Shown: positions 53,053 to 61,699 of the stretch, piece by piece
How positions within the stretch are numbered: the stretch's first letter is position 1
Layout of the letters: every line of letters begins with the position of its first letter
The notes under the pieces: generated by a model
Seen by the model: only the letters and a program-made list of their open reading frames with translations
What the model was told of the DNA's origin: nothing
Database searches by the model: none
Position numbers and translations under genes: made by a program
From: Opitutia bacterium ISCC 52
GTDB lineage: Bacteria > Verrucomicrobiota > Verrucomicrobiia > Opitutales > UBA2995
Assembly (NCBI GenBank): GCA_014529675.2
Contig: CP076040.1
Span: 186,001 to 250,000 of the forward strand
Direction: 5' to 3'
DNA length: 64,000 bases

Positions 53053-53859
53053 TTATTCGTCGTATCGGTAGCCATCCTCGGGCACATAGCCCACGTTTTC
53101 TTCCGCATTTTTGATATCTGGCCAGAGATATTGGTTATTCGACATTCCGTAGTAGATATCGAATTTTAGGGTATCTGGCGCTTGGATACAGCACTCAGTC
53201 AGCCGGGCGATGTCGTTTTTGGTACATGAGAGAGGAATCAGATGATCCATTTTCTCATCCATGGAGTTCACCGCGCCTATTCGAAGACATATGCAGGACA
53301 TGTCATAAGTACTACTGTACATACGAGCGAGCGTTTCTCCGAACACCTTACTCGATGCGTATAGATTGACTGGCCATGCAACCTCTGAGGTCTTCAGCCG
53401 ATCAAAGCTGTCGGGCACTTTATCAAATTCTAATGCTCGGATGCTCTTATAAGGCTCCACATTGAGGGCCCAACCGGTACTCACTTGAATGGTGCTGGCG
53501 TAGATCACCCGTTTGACCCCTGCTTTTCTCGCCGCCTCGAACATGTGATAGCCGCCTTCAATGTTATTTTTCAGAACACTTTCCCAAGGAGCCTCCGTGT
53601 TAGGATCAGCGGCCATATGGATAACCGTGTCCATGCCTTTAAAGGCGTCTTCCAGTACCGTCATATCGGATAGATCGGCCGCAAAAAATTTGTCTTCAGG
53701 AATATCCACAGCTTCTTCCTCTGCGACGCGATCAGATCGTTTTCTTCTGCGAGCCATTCCATAGACGTCATAGAGATCGGGCTTCGACAGAAGAAGCTTA
53801 TATATAGAGCTACCGACCAAGCCGTAAACTCCTGTGATGAGTATCCTCTTTTTTGCCAT
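53053..53859 (-). CDS. NAD-dependent epimerase/dehydratase (extended SDR)
   Basis: 268 residues. The Rossmann start ILITGVYGLVGSSIYKLLLS has the TGxxGxxG-type loop with Tyr in the third position. FFAADLSDMTVLEDAFKGMD and VIHMAADPNTEAPWESVLKN follow near residue 60-95, and the active-site VNLYASSKVFGETLARMYS (Tyr-x-x-x-Lys) near 168. It belongs to the epimerase group close to uronate dehydrogenase/UDP-sugar epimerases, as the motif DPNTEAPWESVLKNN suggests, but the substrate is uncertain. Cytoplasmic. Single gene. Confidence 0.88.
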   Translation of the reverse strand: MAKKRILITGVYGLVGSSIYKLLLSKPDLYDVYGMARRRKRSDRVAEEEAVDIPEDKFFAADLSDMTVLEDAFKGMDTVIHMAADPNTEAPWESVLKNNIEGGYHMFEAARKAGVKRVIYASTIQVSTGWALNVEPYKSIRALEFDKVPDSFDRLKTSEVAWPVNLYASSKVFGETLARMYSSTYDMSCICLRIGAVNSMDEKMDHLIPLSCTKNDIARLTECCIQAPDTLKFDIYYGMSNNQYLWPDIKNAEENVGYVPEDGYRYDE

Positions 53860-54097
53860 GTTCGTCGCATTGTGAGAGGTGTTTTTGCTCTGGCAAGCCC
53901 ACCTGTTAATGTAATGTTTTTAAACAACCTGTGCCTAGCTTTCGAATTATTACTATAGTTAAGAAAATAAATAGCCCGCATTAACTTTACTAATAACAGG
54001 GCACTTCAGGCACCTATTTGAAAAATCTACCGGAAAAATACATTGTAAAATGAATCGTCCATGCCCAAATTTCGGCTTTTCCTTTTATTTAGAGGCG

Positions 54098-54760
54098 ATG
54101 TTCCAAAGAATGATTCCTTCCTATTCCTCTTTTCGATCTGCAGCAGCAGCTTGCGCTATATCACTGATTCTTCTGGGGTCATCTGTATCCGCTCAGGATT
54201 TGGATAATGGCAAAAAGATGTATCAAATCTGTATGGCCTGCCACGGTGCAGAAGGGCACGGTAACCAAGTATTAAATGCGCCTCAGATTGCCGGCCTTGA
54301 TGCGGTATATCTGGAAACACAGCTAAAGCACTTCAAGGAAGGCATTCGCGGAGCGCATCCCGATGACCATGCCGGATTGCAGATGCGTCCCATGTCCATG
54401 ACTTTAAAGGACGAAGAGACCATCAAGGATGTGGCTGCCTACGTCGCTACCTTGGAGCCAAAAATGCCGGAAGCTACCCTTGAGGGTGGTGACGCGAGCA
54501 AAGGTCAAGCGGCCTACGCAGTGTGTCTTGCATGCCACGGTCCAGATGCAGGTGGAAACGCTGCTCTGAAATCACCTTCATTGAGGCATCAGAATGACTG
54601 GTATATGCTTGCGCAGTTGAAAAAATTTAAATCAGGCGTTCGTGGAGCCAATCCCAAGGACGTCGGAGGTATGCAAATGCGTCCCATGTCTATGACTTTG
54701 GTTGATGAACAGGCGATGAAGGACGTTATCGCCCACATTCGCAGCCTCGCTGAAAAATAA
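54098..54760 (+). CDS. Diheme cytochrome c (c4-like)
   Basis: 220 residues from the ATG at 54098 (an ATG at 54110 is also good; upstream start at 54050 is less likely). The signal peptide ends AISLILLGSSVSAQD. Two c-type domains, each with CxxCH: CMACHGAEGHGNQ near residue 45 and CLACHGPDAGGNAA near residue 143, with partner Met ligands in GLQMRPMSMTLKDEET and GMQMRPMSMTLVDEQ. Both halves are similar, so the protein arose by duplication. It should deliver electrons to the cytochrome c oxidase encoded downstream, and the gene is the first of that operon. Confidence 0.92.
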   Translation: MFQRMIPSYSSFRSAAAACAISLILLGSSVSAQDLDNGKKMYQICMACHGAEGHGNQVLNAPQIAGLDAVYLETQLKHFKEGIRGAHPDDHAGLQMRPMSMTLKDEETIKDVAAYVATLEPKMPEATLEGGDASKGQAAYAVCLACHGPDAGGNAALKSPSLRHQNDWYMLAQLKKFKSGVRGANPKDVGGMQMRPMSMTLVDEQAMKDVIAHIRSLAEK

Positions 54761-54772
54761 ACATTTCCTCTT

Positions 54773-54880
54773 ATGAAGAACGACAAAGACGTCTCAGACA
54801 TCATTGCGAAAAAGACATTCATTGTCCTGACTGCTATCTGCCTGCTCTACGCAGCTGCTGTATTCATTTTCATTCTATAA
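54773..54880 (+). CDS. 35-residue membrane peptide of the cox operon
   Basis: ATG at 54773, TAA at 54878-54880, encoding MKNDKDVSDIIAKKTFIVLT and then AICLLYAAAVFIFIL: a charged lead and one transmembrane helix. It lies 12 bases after the cytochrome c gene and 31 before coxB, on the same strand, inside an otherwise packed operon. Small single-helix subunits or assembly factors are known in other oxidases (for example CydX or CcoQ/CcoH types), so this may be one. No sequence match is claimed. Confidence 0.6.
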   Translation: MKNDKDVSDIIAKKTFIVLTAICLLYAAAVFIFIL

Positions 54881-54911
54881 GGTACTATACCGGCTCTATT
54901 CTAATCTCGTT

Positions 54912-55613
54912 ATGATCGAAGCATATCTCGAACGCGCCTCCACCTACGCCGGCGATATTGATAATCTCTTTTCCCTGATATTCTGGATTGTTGTGCTCTG
55001 GGGTGGCCTGGCTGAAATTATCCTGTTTTATTTCTGTTTCAAGTTCCGCAAAAAGGACGGAGTTAAGGGACAGTATATTAGCGGAGAGGAAAAACATCAG
55101 AAGAAGTGGATCGCGATTCCCCACTACCTGGTTTTGGTGTTCGACGTTTTCCTGATCGCGGGAGCGATATCGGTGTGGTACAATATCAAGCAACGCTTGC
55201 CTGAACCCGATCTCACTATCGGTGTGGTTGCCCAGCAGTGGGCGTGGACGTTCATTCATCCCGGAGCCGATGGAGTGCTTCACACCGAAGACGACATCAA
55301 AACGATCGATAAGCTTCATTTGATTGAGAACACCACTTACCACTTCGAGCTTGAGTCCAAGGATGTACTTCACTCCTTCTCGGTCCCCGTATTCCGCTTG
55401 AAGCAGGACATCATCCCCGGTCGTAAAATCACCGGTTGGTTCAAACCTATCAAGCAAGGTGAGTGGGATATTCAATGCACAGAAATTTGCGGAATCGGAC
55501 ACGGACTTATGCCGGCCCGGGTACACATCACTTCAGCCTACGAGCACCAGCAGTGGATTGCTCAAAATTCGCCAGCCGGTTCTGGTCAAGCCTACGCGTC
55601 CGCCTCTAATTAA
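54912..55613 (+). CDS. coxB: Cytochrome c oxidase subunit II
   Basis: 233 residues. Two N-terminal helices (LFSLIFWIVVLWGGLAEIIL, LVLVFDVFLIAGAISVWY) and a cupredoxin domain with the dinuclear copper (CuA) site CTEICGIGHGLMPAR near residue 188, keeping Cys, Cys, His and Met. VVAQQWAWTFIHPGADG near 108 and KDVLHSFSVPVFRLKQDIIP near 154 are standard. It receives electrons from cytochrome c and passes them to subunit I. The N-terminus has no obvious lipobox. It is followed by coxA after 26 bases. Confidence 0.96.
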   Translation: MIEAYLERASTYAGDIDNLFSLIFWIVVLWGGLAEIILFYFCFKFRKKDGVKGQYISGEEKHQKKWIAIPHYLVLVFDVFLIAGAISVWYNIKQRLPEPDLTIGVVAQQWAWTFIHPGADGVLHTEDDIKTIDKLHLIENTTYHFELESKDVLHSFSVPVFRLKQDIIPGRKITGWFKPIKQGEWDIQCTEICGIGHGLMPARVHITSAYEHQQWIAQNSPAGSGQAYASASN

Positions 55614-55639
55614 CACTTTGATCGTCTTACCATTCTGAT

Positions 55640-57349
55640 ATGTCTCACTCGCACGAAATGAGTTTCTGGGAAAAGTATGTCTTTTCCACGGACCACAAAG
55701 TTATCGGACTTCAGTACTTGTTCACGGGGCTGTTTATGGCAGCCATCGGTGGATTCTTTGTTTATGTTTTCCGTATGCAGTTGGCCTTCCCTGGAATTAG
55801 TGTTCCCGGGTATGGTGAAGTAACACCTCTGGCCTACAACTCCCTGGTGACCAACCACGGAACCATCATGATTTTCTGGTTCGCCATGCCGGTATTGATC
55901 GCGGCTTTTGGTAATATCCTCATTCCGTTGATGATCGGGTGTGATGATATGGTGTTCCCCAGAATCAATCGTCTTTCCTACCAGATTTTCCTGTTGAGTG
56001 CGATTATCCTGATCGCCTCTTTCTTCGTGCCTAATGGTGGATTTGGAGGTGCATGGACTTCATACCCTCCGCTGTCTGCAAATCCAGAGTACAATGCTAC
56101 TCCTTTAGGTGCGCCTATGTGGCTAATAGCGGTGGCGCTTGAGTTTGTCGCCTTCCTGTTGGGGGGTATCAATTTTATCACCACTCTCATGAACGCCCGC
56201 GCGCCGGGAATGACGATGTATCGTATCCCGATTGTATTGTGGATGATTGTTATCGCCAGTATTCTGTTCATGTGCTCGGTAGGACCTCTGATCGCTGGAG
56301 CGGTCATGCTCCTGTTTGACCAAACTCTTGGGACCAGTTTCTACAATCCTGCCGGTGGGGGAGATCCTCTTCTCTGGCAGCACTTGTTCTGGTTCTTTGG
56401 CCACCCTGAAGTGTACGTAGTACTGCTCCCTGCTATGGGAATCGTGGCTGAGATCATGGCCACCATGGCTCGGAAAAAATTATTCGGCTACAAAACTATT
56501 CTTTACTCGGTCATTGCCACTGGGATTTTGAGTTTTGTGGTCTGGGCTCACCACCAGTTCATCGCCGGGATTGATCCTCGCATGGCCAATCTTTTCACCG
56601 TGACGACCCTATTGATTTCCGTACCCATTGCGGAGCTGTGTTTTGTTTACATTGCTACCTTGTATGGTGGATCGATCACCTTTAACACGCCCATGCTTTG
56701 GGCGCTGTCCTTTATGGTCGAATTCCTCATTGGGGGGATAACGGGTATTTTCCTGGGGGCTAGTGGAGTAGACATCTTCTTCCACGACACTTATTTCGTC
56801 GTGGCTCACTTCCACTATACCTTTGTTCCTATTGCGATCATCGGATTCTACGCTGGGATTACTTATTGGTTTCCCAAAATATTTGGTAAGATGCTCAGTG
56901 ATCGTCTCGGCAAAATCCATTTCTGGGGAACGATAATTCCCTTCAACTTCATTTTTATACCGCTCTTTCTTTTGGGAACGGCTGGACAACACCGACGTAT
57001 TTGGGATTTCTCAAATTACAGCGATCTTGCAACCCCCGAGCTTTTTAACCTCCGGGTCATTGCTACGGTATCGCTGATCTTGATGATTCTTTTCCAATTT
57101 GTCTTTGTCTACAATTTTATCAAAAGCCTCCGCAGTAAGGAGAAGGCGCCGAAGAACCCTTGGGATGCCAATACCTTGGAATGGACAGCTGATTCACCTC
57201 CTCCCCATGGCAACTGGCCAGAGCTACCTGAAAAGGTATATCGTGGTCCCTACGAATTCAGCCATCCCGATCGGGAGAGTGATTACTGGCCACAGGATGA
57301 ACCTGGGCCCGATCCTGCGGACCCTGATTATCAACCGAGAAACTCTTAA
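55640..57349 (+). CDS. coxA: Cytochrome c oxidase subunit I
   Basis: 569 residues with 12 or more helices. The heme-copper signature FWFFGHPEVYVVLLPAMGIV near residue 250 contains the CuB His, the D-channel Glu and the cross-linked Tyr (His-Pro-Glu-Val-Tyr) of A-type oxidases. WAHHQFIAGIDPRMANLF near residue 303 gives two CuB histidines, and FVVAHFHYTFVPIAIIGF near 390 binds heme a and a3. LVTNHGTIMIFWFAMPVLIA near residue 70 has the heme a His. It reduces oxygen to water and pumps protons. The C-terminus (about 500-569) is a charged, Pro-rich tail. Confidence 0.97.
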   Translation: MSHSHEMSFWEKYVFSTDHKVIGLQYLFTGLFMAAIGGFFVYVFRMQLAFPGISVPGYGEVTPLAYNSLVTNHGTIMIFWFAMPVLIAAFGNILIPLMIGCDDMVFPRINRLSYQIFLLSAIILIASFFVPNGGFGGAWTSYPPLSANPEYNATPLGAPMWLIAVALEFVAFLLGGINFITTLMNARAPGMTMYRIPIVLWMIVIASILFMCSVGPLIAGAVMLLFDQTLGTSFYNPAGGGDPLLWQHLFWFFGHPEVYVVLLPAMGIVAEIMATMARKKLFGYKTILYSVIATGILSFVVWAHHQFIAGIDPRMANLFTVTTLLISVPIAELCFVYIATLYGGSITFNTPMLWALSFMVEFLIGGITGIFLGASGVDIFFHDTYFVVAHFHYTFVPIAIIGFYAGITYWFPKIFGKMLSDRLGKIHFWGTIIPFNFIFIPLFLLGTAGQHRRIWDFSNYSDLATPELFNLRVIATVSLILMILFQFVFVYNFIKSLRSKEKAPKNPWDANTLEWTADSPPPHGNWPELPEKVYRGPYEFSHPDRESDYWPQDEPGPDPADPDYQPRNS

Positions 57350-57375
57350 TTCCTCCACCTAGCACTTTTAAATTC

Positions 57376-57948
57376 ATGGAAGTACCAATCGCAACTACTC
57401 GTAGCGCAACGGGGATCCCAACCTCACGGCTTGCTGTCTGGTGGGTTCTCGCATCGGAAGTCGTTATTTTCGGCGGCCTTATCATGTGCTATCTCATCTT
57501 TCGTCTTCACCATGAAAGTTGGGGCTACGAAGCCGCACATACCCAGCCTTTAGCGGGTGGCTTCAATACCTTCGTACTGCTTACCTCCAGCTTGTTTGTG
57601 GTGCTTGCACACCATGCAGCGGAGCACAAAGAAACCGATAAAGCCTTTCGTTACATTTGGTATACCATTGGTGGTGGTCTGGTCTTCATGATGGTCAAGG
57701 CCTATGAGTATACGACGGAAATCAGTCATGGCTACACCATGTTCAAGTCTGTTTTCTGGTCATTCTATTATACGGCCACAGGGCTACATGGTTTCCACGT
57801 ACTATGTGGAATGGTAATCATGGGCATCATCTCATTTGACGTTAAAAAGGGTAAGAATCTACACCGAGTGGAGGCCATTGGTATCTATTGGCACTTTGTC
57901 GATGTGGTTTGGATTTTCCTCTTCCCGCTTCTTTATATCGCTAAATAA
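57376..57948 (+). CDS. coxC: Cytochrome c oxidase subunit III (first copy)
   Basis: 190 residues with five to six helices: LAVWWVLASEVVIFGGLIMC, FNTFVLLTSSLFVVLAHHAA, IWYTIGGGLVFMMVKAYEYT, FWSFYYTATGLHGFHVLCGM and IYWHFVDVVWIFLFPLLYIA. The YTATGLHGFHV and WHFVDVVW motifs are the subunit III hallmarks. It stabilises the oxidase core. Lies 26 bases after coxA and 17 before subunit IV. Shorter than mitochondrial subunit III, as in many bacteria. Confidence 0.94.
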   Translation: MEVPIATTRSATGIPTSRLAVWWVLASEVVIFGGLIMCYLIFRLHHESWGYEAAHTQPLAGGFNTFVLLTSSLFVVLAHHAAEHKETDKAFRYIWYTIGGGLVFMMVKAYEYTTEISHGYTMFKSVFWSFYYTATGLHGFHVLCGMVIMGIISFDVKKGKNLHRVEAIGIYWHFVDVVWIFLFPLLYIAK

Positions 57949-57965
57949 TTTTATCCCACGTTCAC

Positions 57966-58364
57966 ATGTCTGAAGCAGTTGAAGATCACAGTCATTCTTC
58001 TAGTAAATATATCAAGATTTGGGGGATCCTTCTGGTCCTTTTGGTTATCAGTTTTGTCGGTCCTGAATTGGGCATCAAATGGCTGACGCTCATAACGGCG
58101 TTTGGTATTGCTATCGTAAAAGCTTTTATGGTCTGTGCCTATTTTATGCACATGAACATTGAGAAGAACTATATCTGGTATCTTATCTCAGCTACTTTGC
58201 TTCTCTTGCTGGTATTCTTTGCCGGAGTGGCTCCTGATGTCATGAAACCGTCTGGTCAAAATTGGGAGCAACTCTATCACGAGCCTACTTACGAGGAGTC
58301 TCAAGTACACCATGGAGATCATGGAGACGACCACGGAGATGACCACTCCGATGGCGGTCATTGA
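57966..58364 (+). CDS. Cytochrome c oxidase subunit IV
   Basis: 132 residues with three helices (IWGILLVLLVISFVGPELGI, LITAFGIAIVKAFMVCAYFM, WYLISATLLLLLVFFAGVAP), the pattern of prokaryotic subunit IV, including the AFMVCAYFMHMNIE turn. The last 20 residues are His- and Asp-rich (HHGDHGDDHGDDHSDGGH), a possible metal-binding tail. It ends four bases inside the second subunit III gene (TTGA overlap), so the two are translationally coupled. Confidence 0.93.
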   Translation: MSEAVEDHSHSSSKYIKIWGILLVLLVISFVGPELGIKWLTLITAFGIAIVKAFMVCAYFMHMNIEKNYIWYLISATLLLLLVFFAGVAPDVMKPSGQNWEQLYHEPTYEESQVHHGDHGDDHGDDHSDGGH

Positions 58365-58972
58365 TTCTTGAAACTGTGACTACGGTGGCTGCCAGCTCGT
58401 CAGATCCGATCGAACCTCGGGTTCGTCGGAAACTCGTACCCAGTAGCGTTCTGGGTATGATCATGTTCGTCATGAGCGAGATGATGTTCTTCGGAGCATT
58501 GATCAGTGCCTTTCTCATCGTGAAGTCGGGCAACATCATGTGGCCACCTCCAGGGCAGCCTCGGCTACCTATTGGCCTCACAGCGGTAAACACGCTGTTC
58601 CTCGTTGGCAGTGGTGTATTAGTTTATCTATCAAACAAGTCACTTTCCCGTGGCGACAAACTCGGTGCCAAAAAGCTTCTGGGTTATGCCATTCTATGTG
58701 CTCTCATTTTTCTTGGGATTCAAGGCTATGAGTGGGTGAACATGTTGCAGCATGGGTTGACCATGACGTCTAGCACCTACGGCAGCTTCTTCTTTATGAT
58801 CATTGGCTGTCATGGATTGCACGTTTTGGGAGCGCTCCTGTTTCTCATATCCGTTTACCGTAAGTTTTCTAAAGAAGCCTTTAAACCTGAAAGTTATTGG
58901 GGCGGGCAAGTGTTCTGGTATTTTGTGGTGGGTGTATGGCCGGTTCTATACGTGCTCGTGTATCTGTCATGA
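58361..58972 (+). CDS. Heme-copper oxidase subunit III (second copy)
   Basis: 203 residues starting at a TTG that overlaps the stop of subunit IV; a GTG or ATG later would lose the first helix lead, so TTG is accepted. Helices: LGMIMFVMSEMMFFGALISA, VNTLFLVGSGVLVYLSN, LLGYAILCALIFLGIQGYEW, SFFFMIIGCHGLHVLGALLF and WYFVVGVWPVLYVLVYLS. GSFFFMIIGCHGLHV and FWYFVVGVWPV correspond to the subunit III motifs. It is clearly a diverged paralogue of the gene at 57376. Two subunit III genes bracket subunit IV. It overlaps the next gene by four bases. Confidence 0.9.
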   Translation: MILETVTTVAASSSDPIEPRVRRKLVPSSVLGMIMFVMSEMMFFGALISAFLIVKSGNIMWPPPGQPRLPIGLTAVNTLFLVGSGVLVYLSNKSLSRGDKLGAKKLLGYAILCALIFLGIQGYEWVNMLQHGLTMTSSTYGSFFFMIIGCHGLHVLGALLFLISVYRKFSKEAFKPESYWGGQVFWYFVVGVWPVLYVLVYLS

Positions 58973-59211
58973 AACTTCGGCGTATCAGTGCAGTAGTCTT
59001 CTTCACTTTGCTCTTTGGAGTAATTCAGGCACAGGCATGTCCCGTATGTTTTCAATCGGGAGGTGAAGAGCGTTGGGCGTTTTACGCGACTACCGCCTTT
59101 CTTACGATGCTTCCGTTACTGGCTGTAGGTACCGCGGTATATCTCCTCTATAAACGCTCCCAGAGTCTGAATACTGAGGAAGTCAGTCAGAGGCTCGCTG
59201 CAACCCAATGA
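58969..59211 (+). CDS. Small membrane protein with CPVC motif, cox operon end
   Basis: 80 residues from the ATG at 58969, which overlaps the previous stop (ATGA). Signal or first helix to about residue 22, then QACPVCFQSGGEERW and a second helix (FLTMLPLLAVGTAVYLLYKR). The Cys-Pro-Val-Cys pair just after the first helix could form a redox disulfide or bind copper or heme, fitting a role in oxidase assembly. No family recognised. Last gene of the operon. Confidence 0.7.
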   Translation: MKLRRISAVVFFTLLFGVIQAQACPVCFQSGGEERWAFYATTAFLTMLPLLAVGTAVYLLYKRSQSLNTEEVSQRLAATQ

Positions 59212-59269
59212 CTGCTTTCCCGTTGTCATTGAGGGATCCTTGGCCAACTTCTAGTGTATTAACTTTATA

Positions 59270-60190
59270 ATGAAACGCCTGCTTCTCCTCAGTTTGTTTT
59301 TGGTACCTATGGTTCAGGGTGACTTTCCCGAAAAGCCCATCAAATTTATTGTTCCCACCAATGCCGGAGGAGGGATTGATGCTCAGGCGCGTATCCTGCA
59401 ACGGGCGATAGGTGATCATGAGCTCCTTCCTGAAAAAGTAGTCGTGGTGAATATACCTGGTGGCGGAGGCGTCGTTGGAACGGGTAAGGTTAAATCAGCT
59501 AAGCCGGATGGGTACACCATCGCTTTGTGGAATGCAGGGCTTGTGACTTCTCGAGTGATGGGGATTTCTAAATTCGATCATACCGATTTCGAGATCATCG
59601 GTATGACCGGATATACGGAACTGGGACTGGCCGTGAAAAACGATTCTTCGATCAAGACTTTCTCCGACTTAGTTCAACGTGCAAATGTAAAGCCAGGCAC
59701 GCTCAAATTCTCAACCGACATTGGAACTCCGGTGCATTTTATTCCGCTCATGTTTGCCGACGAGGCCGACATAGAATTCAGGTTCGTCCAAACAGGCGGA
59801 GGATCCAAGCGTCTGGCCTCCATCATGGGAGGACACACCGAAGTGAGCTTATTCTCAACCTTGGCCATGCTAACTTTCGCTGAGGCAGGTTTGAGACCCT
59901 TGCTTGTATTTTCAGAAGGCCGAAATGAGCTACTCCCGAATGTCATGACTTCCAAGGAAGGTGGCGTGAATGTTGTACTGACTGAACCACGTTTCTGGAT
60001 TGCCCCCAAAGGGACTCCCGAAGATCGCATAACGATCCTTCGCGAGGCTTTGACGAAGGCGATGGCCCTTCCCGCTGTCCATGAGGATTTTGCCTCTCAA
60101 GGGATTGTTCCTGTGTTCGCAGACGCGGATCAAGTCACCCAGGAACTCGACAGATTACTTGAGAAGATCGGACCGTTGATCAAACGCTAA
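59270..60190 (+). CDS. Bug-family tripartite tricarboxylate receptor (TctC-like)
   Basis: 306 residues with signal peptide (LLLLSLFLVPMVQGDF). The Bug/TctC pattern is clear: FPEKPIKFIVPTNAGGGIDA near residue 18, VVNIPGGGGVVGTGKVKSAK near 63 and FRFVQTGGGSKRLASIMGGH near 170, with PRFWIAPKGTPEDRITILRE near 243. These periplasmic proteins bind small carboxylates and pass them to a TctA/TctB membrane permease; no permease genes are nearby. With the OtnK-type kinase at 63 kb it could serve uptake of sugar acids, but the distance makes this only a guess. Confidence 0.92.
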   Translation: MKRLLLLSLFLVPMVQGDFPEKPIKFIVPTNAGGGIDAQARILQRAIGDHELLPEKVVVVNIPGGGGVVGTGKVKSAKPDGYTIALWNAGLVTSRVMGISKFDHTDFEIIGMTGYTELGLAVKNDSSIKTFSDLVQRANVKPGTLKFSTDIGTPVHFIPLMFADEADIEFRFVQTGGGSKRLASIMGGHTEVSLFSTLAMLTFAEAGLRPLLVFSEGRNELLPNVMTSKEGGVNVVLTEPRFWIAPKGTPEDRITILREALTKAMALPAVHEDFASQGIVPVFADADQVTQELDRLLEKIGPLIKR

Positions 60191-60196
60191 GCAAAA

Positions 60197-60220
60197 GTAG
60201 CCAGGGTCGTGAGACCGTGG
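60197..60220. repeat. Copy of the GTAGCCACGGTC hairpin word
   Basis: GTAGCCAGGGTCGTGAGACC then GTGG, 22 of 24 bases identical to 41521-41544. It folds as a hairpin (GGTC/GACC core). It lies seven bases after the Bug gene stop, between convergent genes, and could also terminate transcription. Confidence 0.6.
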
Positions 60221-60246
60221 ATTCCAGATTGTTCGCACTCAACCGG

Positions 60247-61104
60247 TCACATTCGCGATCTAAGAAAGTAATCCACGAGTGCCATCCTCTCTTCATCATA
60301 GAAGGCTTTGCCACCGTGAGCGCTTCCGTAAATCACTTCAAAATCAACCGGTAGGTCTTTGCTCTTATAGATACCGTGTAACTCATGCGCTTGGTTGATC
60401 GGCATTTGTGGATCCTGATCACCGTGGATCAAAAGTAGTGGCGGGTCATTTTCATCCACATGATAAACAGGACTGGCCAGCTTTGCGATTTTGGGCAGGT
60501 CGTCGGGATGACCGCCGATCAGTAGTTCCAAGGCGGGTACCCGAACACTGAGTCCGTGCGGAGTAGACTGATTCAAGATGGTTGTGAGATTACTAGCGCC
60601 GTAAAAGTCGACTATGGCCGCAATATCCGACGATACATCCAGATGGGTACCTACATCGCCTTCCAGTTCAGTTTGTCCATTGCTGACTCCGACCAAGGCA
60701 GCCAAGTGACCTCCTGCAGAAGCCCCAGAAATTACAAACCCATCTTTCTTAAACCCATAGAGTTCAGCGTTCGCACGTAGGTAGCGAATGGCAGCTTTGA
60801 TGTCGTGCACGTTAGCGGGGAAGGGCGCCACCGGAGTTAGGCGATAGCCAACACTGGCAACGGCATATCCCTTTTCGACCATGGGTAAAATAGAAGGATT
60901 CTCTTTCGAGCCTCGTCGCCAGGCTCCCCCGTGAACCCAAACTATCAAAGTGGGTTCTTCAATCTCGGTCGGTAGATACACATCCAGCTTAAGCGAGATA
61001 TCTCCCACCTTCGCAAATTCGACGTTCAGGAGTTTCTGGATTTCACCATTCAAACCGAGAGTGATCGAAATCAAAATGAAAGGGATGGGTAGAAGCTTTT
61101 TCAT
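60247..61104 (-). CDS. Secreted alpha/beta hydrolase (esterase/lipase, BD-FAE-like)
   Basis: 285 residues with signal peptide (LLPIPFILISITLGLNGE). The oxyanion loop LIVWVHGGAWRRGSKEN is near residue 56; the nucleophile elbow VISGASAGGHLAALVG near residue 125; the acid in LLLIHGDQDPQMPINQAHEL near 225 and the His in YGSAHGGKAFYDEE near 260. This is a Ser-Asp-His hydrolase of the bacterial feruloyl/xylan esterase group, likely removing ester groups from polysaccharides or small molecules. Single gene, minus strand, convergent with the Bug gene. Confidence 0.92.
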   Translation of the reverse strand: MKKLLPIPFILISITLGLNGEIQKLLNVEFAKVGDISLKLDVYLPTEIEEPTLIVWVHGGAWRRGSKENPSILPMVEKGYAVASVGYRLTPVAPFPANVHDIKAAIRYLRANAELYGFKKDGFVISGASAGGHLAALVGVSNGQTELEGDVGTHLDVSSDIAAIVDFYGASNLTTILNQSTPHGLSVRVPALELLIGGHPDDLPKIAKLASPVYHVDENDPPLLLIHGDQDPQMPINQAHELHGIYKSKDLPVDFEVIYGSAHGGKAFYDEERMALVDYFLRSRM

Positions 61105-61159
61105 AGGGATTTATGAGGCTAGGGCGCTTGGAATCTAGATCAACTTCCAATATCAAACT

Positions 61160-61531
61160 TTATTCGGCGATGGCTCGAATCTCGAAAAACAAGGGTTCAT
61201 TTTCTGGATGATTTAAGTAGGCTTCGATGAGCTCCAGCCCACCCTCTGTTCCTATCACCTGCGAATTGATTCCTGAATCGTCTCAAGTTTGTAAGTCATT
61301 GGAATACCAGACCGTTAACTGAGCTTCTCCTAAGGCTGTCAGATTTCTCCAATATCGTAGGCAGACAGGGTTCCTCTGCCTAAAAATTTCCAACTTGGGA
61401 AGTACACTCGAACTATAATCTACCTCGAACAAATACTCCTGTAGATTGTTATAGCCATTTTTGTCGAGGTCGGCTTAAAGCCCTGAAACTTCTGGATCTC
61501 CTAATTCCACTTCGATGTAACGCTGGGAGAG
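61160..61531 (-). pseudogene. C-terminal remnant of a large secreted protein
   Basis: One frame encodes SQRYIEVELGDPEVSGL, stop, ADLDKNGYNNLQEYLFEVDY, SSSVLPKLEIF, then LTALGEAQLTVWYSNDLQT, stop, DDSGINSQVIGTEGGLELIE and NHPENEPLFFEIRAIAE to a TAA at 61160. In-frame stops occur at 61283-61285 (TGA, where Trp is expected), 61475-61477 (TAA) and 61532-61534 (TAG). This is the same C-terminal domain type as at the end of the M11 protease. The frame beyond 61534 shifts to another frame upstream, overlapping the YbaK gene area. Multiple lesions: an old pseudogene. Confidence 0.75.
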
Positions 61532-61699
61532 CTAGTCGTCTATCGATCGTGGCGATAATACCGTTTGGTGGCAGAGGAACTAGTTCACCGGACTGGATGT
61601 TATCTTCATTTTCTGACCGAATGGCCCATCGATTCGACATTTTGGATTTGCTGGTTACCATTTTTGCCCGGTCTGTGGTTTCAAAAGGAGGTGAAAGAG

